NCBI GenBank assembly: GCA_964541605.1
Contig: CAZIQY010000096.1
Coordinates: 1 to 9,213 of the forward strand
Length of the DNA stretch: 9,213 nucleotides
Direction of reading: 5' to 3'
DNA from: CAZIQY01 sp964541605
GTDB taxonomy: Bacteria; Desulfobacterota; Syntrophia; Syntrophales; UBA2185
The position numbers and the translations under genes are program-made. The notes under the pieces are model-generated. The model was not told the DNA's origin, did not search any database, and saw only the letters and a program-made list of their open reading frames with translations. Shown piece by piece: positions 7,055-9,213 of the stretch. The first letter of the stretch is position 1, and each line of letters starts with the position of its first letter.

Positions 7055-7483
7055 ATGAAAGATTCCTTGAAACCCGGGCTGATTGTTGATTTCACCTACA
7101 AGGTTCCAGAGAGCAAAACCGTTCCGCATCTTTTCCCGGACATTCCTGAAGGACAGGTCATGCCGAAGGTTTTTGCTACGGGATTCCTCGTGGGACTGTT
7201 TGAATTTTCCTGTATCAAAGCCCTCAATCCCCATCTTGACTGGCCGAAAGAGCAGACGGTGGGAATTGGTATGAATCTGACCCACACAGCGGCGACGCCG
7301 GAAGGTATGACCATCGCCGTAAAGGGAAAAATGGAGAAAATGGAAGGACGCAAGCTGACCTTCTCCCTGGAAGCCTACGACGATGTCGAAAAGATATCCG
7401 AAGCGACTCATGACAGATTTGTCATCAATGCGGAAAAATTCAATGCGGCCATAGACAGTAAAAAGGCAAAAATTAAATCGTAA
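7055..7483 (+). CDS. FlK-like hot-dog acyl-CoA thioesterase
   Basis: This 142-residue single-domain hot-dog thioesterase closely resembles Streptomyces cattleya fluoroacetyl-CoA thioesterase FlK as I remember its sequence. Shared blocks include KTVPHLFP, MPKVFATGFLVGLFE, LTHTAATPEGM and the ending INAEKFNAAID. The FlK catalytic residues Thr42 and Glu50 are at the same numbers, and His76 corresponds to His77 here. The Phe33 and Phe36 of the FlK lid are Gly33 and Met36, so fluoroacetyl specificity is not expected; a short or branched acyl-CoA is a better guess. It is soluble, with no signal peptide. A very strong ribosome site AAAGGAGG (7041-7048) lies 6 nt before the ATG. It is last in the plus-strand run and ends before the terminator at 7562-7600. 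Confidence 0.85.
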   Translation: MKDSLKPGLIVDFTYKVPESKTVPHLFPDIPEGQVMPKVFATGFLVGLFEFSCIKALNPHLDWPKEQTVGIGMNLTHTAATPEGMTIAVKGKMEKMEGRKLTFSLEAYDDVEKISEATHDRFVINAEKFNAAIDSKKAKIKS

Positions 7484-7561
7484 AAAGCCATTTTTAGGCG
7501 CGTTGATAAAGAATCTGATCCTGAAACAGGGCCGTTTTTTTAAAACGACGAAATTTATCAT

Positions 7562-7600
7562 AAAAAAAGGGGTACGACCTTTCCGGTCTTGCCCCTTTTT
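7562..7600. terminator. Bidirectional rho-independent terminator
   Basis: A seven-A run (7562-7568) precedes arm GGGGTACGACC (7569-7579), a short TTTCC loop, arm GGTCTTGCCCC (7585-7595) and TTTTT. The stem has one C-T mismatch and one G-T pair. The flanking A and T runs let it work on either strand, as suits its place between the plus-strand thioesterase gene and the minus-strand fic gene. Confidence 0.8.
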
Positions 7601-7619
7601 ATTTTCGGGACCACGGGGG

Positions 7620-7805
7620 AGCAATGTCTCCGTCTGGCGTTTATATCTTTACGGATCTTATGCAAAAAATACGTATCATGAGGATAGCGATATTGATCTG
7701 GCTGTTTTCTGGGACCGGGACGACATTTCTACTTTCACATCCTCTATCAAGTCCATTTCGGTTTCTCTTCATATCTTTGTCCCTTCCGAGAGAATATTCA
7801 GATAA
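7620..7805 (+). pseudogene. MNT-type nucleotidyltransferase fragment
   Basis: The frame here encodes LYLYGSYAKNTYHEDSDIDLAVF, a near-perfect active-site block of minimal nucleotidyltransferases (MntA/MNT type), with the GS loop and the D-x-D metal pair intact. The leading helix that normally precedes it is missing: upstream in the same frame is the terminator, which gives no recognisable protein. After about WDRDD the family likeness is lost, and the frame closes at 7805, overlapping the end of fic by 37 bp. MNT proteins often pair with HEPN toxins and modify them, but no HEPN gene is visible. I read this as a gene fragment left by rearrangement. An expressed short protein is less likely, since no ribosome site precedes a suitable start. 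Confidence 0.6.
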
Positions 7806-8911
7806 TCGCTGTAAACAAAACGCTTGTCCCGCTTCCTTCCCGTCGTCTCCCTGAGGATACCAGCCTTCTCCAACTGCAGTACGATTGTAGAGGCCGCCTG
7901 GTATGAAATACCAAACCGCCCGGCTAACTGGCCGACGGAAACCGCGGGCGTATAGAATAATTGTTCGAGAATCCCTACGGCGATAGGGGAAGATATTTTC
8001 TTCTCCCATAGCAGACGGCGATGATTGGACTGAAGCTCAAGGATTTGTCTGGCTGTCGCCATGGCAGATCCGGCAATATCAACGACCCCTTTGAGGAAAT
8101 AATCGACCCACTGTTCATAGTTTCCCGTATCCCTGACCATATTCAGCCGATCATAGTATTCCTGACGACTCCTCTTGAAATAGTAACTCAGGTACAAGAG
8201 CGGCTTATGCATGACTTCCTTCCAGTACAGGAAAAAAGTAATCAGCAGGCGTCCCATGCGACCGTTGCCATCGAGGAACGGATGAATCGTTTCAAACTGG
8301 TAATGGATCAGGGCACAATCGATAAGGACCGGCAACGTGGGACGACCATGGAAATAATGTTCAAGGGCGCCCATGGCCTCAATAGCTTCGTGAGGTGGCG
8401 GCGGAATAAAAGACGCCTCATTGAGGGTGCAACCGGGGGGTCCAATCCAGTTCTGCGATCTCTTGAATTCACCAGGAAGCCTTTCACTTCCCCGAACGCC
8501 TTCAAGAAGAATGGCATGGATTTCCTTGATGAGGCGGAGGCTCATCGGTAAGGTCTGAAGACGATCGATACCGTAATTCATCGCCTTCACATAATTGACA
8601 ACTTCCTTTACATCGTTCAGGTTTTCAAGTTTATCACCGCTCTCATACGCGAGCAAGTCATCCAGAGAAGCCTGGGTTCCCTCGATCTGAGAACTGAGAA
8701 GGGCCTCTTTTTTAACGTACATGGCGATGAACAGATCGACATTGGGGAGTATCTGGGCCACGCCGTCCAGCCGGGCCAGCGCCATGTCAGCCCGGGAAAG
8801 GAGATTCTGAAGTTCGCCTTCTATTCTGACAGCCGGTTTCGGCGGCAGAGGCGCCGGAATAAACGCCCGATAACCGGTTGGCTGCTTTACATATGTACCG
8901 CTTCGTTGCAT
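7769..8911 (-). CDS. Fic-domain protein (probable AMPylase) with N-terminal inhibitory helix and C-terminal winged helix
   Basis: Fic enzymes usually transfer AMP from ATP to hydroxyl groups of target proteins. This 380-residue protein has the complete catalytic loop HPFLDGNGRMGR (210-221), with its catalytic His, metal-binding Asp and phosphate-binding Asn and Arg. Ahead of it, SSQIEGT (73-79) fits the (S/T)xxxE(G/N) inhibitory-helix motif, with Glu77 expected to block productive ATP binding (class II, self-inhibited). Residues 318-370 look like a winged helix-turn-helix (VSVGQLAGRFGISYQAASTIVLQLEKAGIL, then a basic wing), suggesting DNA binding and possible self-regulation. Length is normal for the class. 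A strong ribosome site GGGAGGTG (8923-8916) lies 4 nt before the ATG. Upstream is a promoter within a three-site palindrome array. The target protein is unknown. Confidence 0.92.
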   Translation of the reverse strand: MQRSGTYVKQPTGYRAFIPAPLPPKPAVRIEGELQNLLSRADMALARLDGVAQILPNVDLFIAMYVKKEALLSSQIEGTQASLDDLLAYESGDKLENLNDVKEVVNYVKAMNYGIDRLQTLPMSLRLIKEIHAILLEGVRGSERLPGEFKRSQNWIGPPGCTLNEASFIPPPPHEAIEAMGALEHYFHGRPTLPVLIDCALIHYQFETIHPFLDGNGRMGRLLITFFLYWKEVMHKPLLYLSYYFKRSRQEYYDRLNMVRDTGNYEQWVDYFLKGVVDIAGSAMATARQILELQSNHRRLLWEKKISSPIAVGILEQLFYTPAVSVGQLAGRFGISYQAASTIVLQLEKAGILRETTGRKRDKRFVYSDYLNILSEGTKI

Positions 8912-8922
8912 CCTGCACCTCC

Positions 8923-9028
8923 CTTATTCAAGAATTGTTGAATAGCATACCATCCTTGATAACGTTATTCAAGAATTATTGAATAACGGGCCGTCACTGC
9001 CCCCCTTATTTCCGAACCGTTGAATAAC
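8923..9028. repeat. Three 24-bp inverted-repeat sites at exact 41-bp spacing (probable operators)
   Basis: Site 1 (8923-8946) has arms CTTATTCAA and TTGAATAGC around GAATTG. Site 2 (8964-8987) is perfect, with arms GTTATTCAA and TTGAATAAC around GAATTA. Site 3 (9005-9028) has a decayed left arm CTTATTTCC, centre GAACCG and intact right arm TTGAATAAC. Starts are 41 bp apart both times, close to four helical turns, so all three would face the same side of the DNA. A further half-site TTGATAAC (8956-8963) abuts site 2. The sites overlap the fic promoter, which suggests a repressor array. Confidence 0.75.
8944..8972 (-). promoter_or_regulatory. Candidate fic promoter embedded in the palindromes
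   Basis: On the minus strand TTGAAT (8972-8967) is followed after exactly 17 nt by TATGCT (8949-8944). The -35 box is the left arm of site 2. The -10 box touches the end of site 1, which then covers the expected transcription start. A protein bound at either site would block polymerase. Confidence 0.55.
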
Positions 9029-9030
9029 AC

Positions 9031-9041
9031 ATCACCTCCTT
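9031..9041 (-). promoter_or_regulatory. Orphan near-perfect Shine-Dalgarno sequence
   Basis: The minus strand reads AAGGAGGTGAT, fully complementary to the 3' end of 16S rRNA, with no recognised gene after it. A GTG immediately downstream opens only an 11-codon frame ending in TGA. This may be a leader peptide, the remnant of a lost gene start, or chance. Confidence 0.3.
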
Positions 9042-9052
9042 CCCCTGACCCT

Positions 9053-9112
9053 GATGGCCGAGTAAATGGCTTAGTAAATGGCCGAGTGCGTGGCATTGTA
9101 CGTGGCAGAGTA
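9053..9112. repeat. Five imperfect 12-bp tandem repeats
   Basis: Five units of 12 bp run end to end with consensus near AATGGCCGAGTA: 9053, 9065, 9077, 9089 and 9101. In the minus-strand transposase frame they give a four-residue period (YSAT, YNAT, HSAI), with the stop codon falling in the next unit. Confidence 0.75.
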
Positions 9113-9213
9113 AAATTGATTGAGATGTTCGAGAATGGCGCGGATGACGGATGGGTCTTCGATGCTGCCGATGACCCGCATGGCGCCCTGACATTTCGGA
9201 CAGACCAGGGGAT
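9071..9213 (-). CDS. IS91-like transposase, C-terminal end (partial)
   Basis: Read on the minus strand from 9211, the last 46 residues start PLVCPKCQGAMRVIGSIEDP and continue VIRAILEHL. This matches the conserved tail of IS91-type transposases, with a CPKC zinc-ribbon-like pair and the IEDP...ILEHL block. IS91-type enzymes move their elements by a rolling-circle-like route using tyrosines located upstream, outside this window. After ILEHL the frame runs into the 12-bp repeats and stops at TAA (9073-9071). The gene is cut by the window edge, so intactness cannot be judged. It points the same way as fic and suggests a mobile-element boundary near 9050. Confidence 0.7.
   Translation of the reverse strand, partial: PLVCPKCQGAMRVIGSIEDPSVIRAILEHLNQFYSATYNATHSAIY

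Noticed and set aside
7503..7619. N-terminal 39 codons of the frame leading into the MNT fragment
   Set aside because: They coincide with the terminator and give a low-complexity sequence rich in Lys and Phe with no resemblance to MNT proteins.
7016..7624. Minus-strand open frame of 202 codons opposite the thioesterase
   Set aside because: The plus-strand gene has a strong ribosome site and full FlK-like motifs, and the minus frame runs through the terminator hairpin.
8923..9112. CRISPR array
   Set aside because: The 41-bp sites are only three, palindromic and within a promoter, and the 12-bp units have no spacers. No cas genes are present.
9006..9194. Minus-strand 62-codon frame at the right edge
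   Set aside because: It is out of frame with the recognisable transposase tail read from 9211; its His/Arg-rich sequence is the shifted reading of the same DNA.

Overview
The window reads as ordinary bacterial chromosome of roughly 50% GC with an accessory patch at each end. A cautious guess is an anaerobic deltaproteobacterium (Desulfobacterota, Syntrophus-like). This rests on the proA-nadD pairing, a PflX-type radical SAM protein, a TPM/LemA locus and a FlK-type acyl-CoA thioesterase. It is inference from gene content, not a phylogenetic result.

Layout. Positions 1-608 hold a decayed toxin-antitoxin pair: a VapC-like PIN toxin that has lost its N-terminal part, followed by an intact Phd/YefM-type antitoxin. 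Positions 655-2673 (minus strand) hold a two-gene unit, a divergent patatin-like hydrolase and a PflX-family radical SAM protein, with the stop of one abutting the start of the other. A 165-bp intergenic region with candidate promoters in both directions separates it from a plus-strand run: proA and nadD (overlapping by 4 bp), a secreted TPM-domain protein, a nucleotidyltransferase-fold protein, lemA, and a FlK-like hot-dog thioesterase with its own candidate promoter. A bidirectional terminator at 7562-7600 closes this run. Beyond it lie a fragment of a second (MNT-type) nucleotidyltransferase, a complete minus-strand Fic protein (7769-8911) and, at the right edge, the C-terminal end of an IS91-like transposase.

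How the genes fit together. ProA (proline synthesis) and NadD (NAD synthesis) are housekeeping enzymes. TPM and LemA proteins are often encoded side by side and both are envelope proteins; here a soluble nucleotidyltransferase-like gene sits between them. The thioesterase keeps the three catalytic residues of fluoroacetyl-CoA thioesterase but not the two Phe residues of its substrate lid, which suggests a different short acyl-CoA substrate.

The most striking non-coding signal is upstream of fic. Three copies of a 24-bp inverted-repeat site (arms GTTATTCAA/TTGAATAAC, 6-bp centre) start exactly 41 bp apart. The first two bracket the -10 box of a candidate fic promoter, and the second contains its -35 box. 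This looks like a phased operator array, possibly read by the winged-helix domain at the Fic C-terminus. Just beyond it, the transposase tail is built from five 12-bp tandem repeats.
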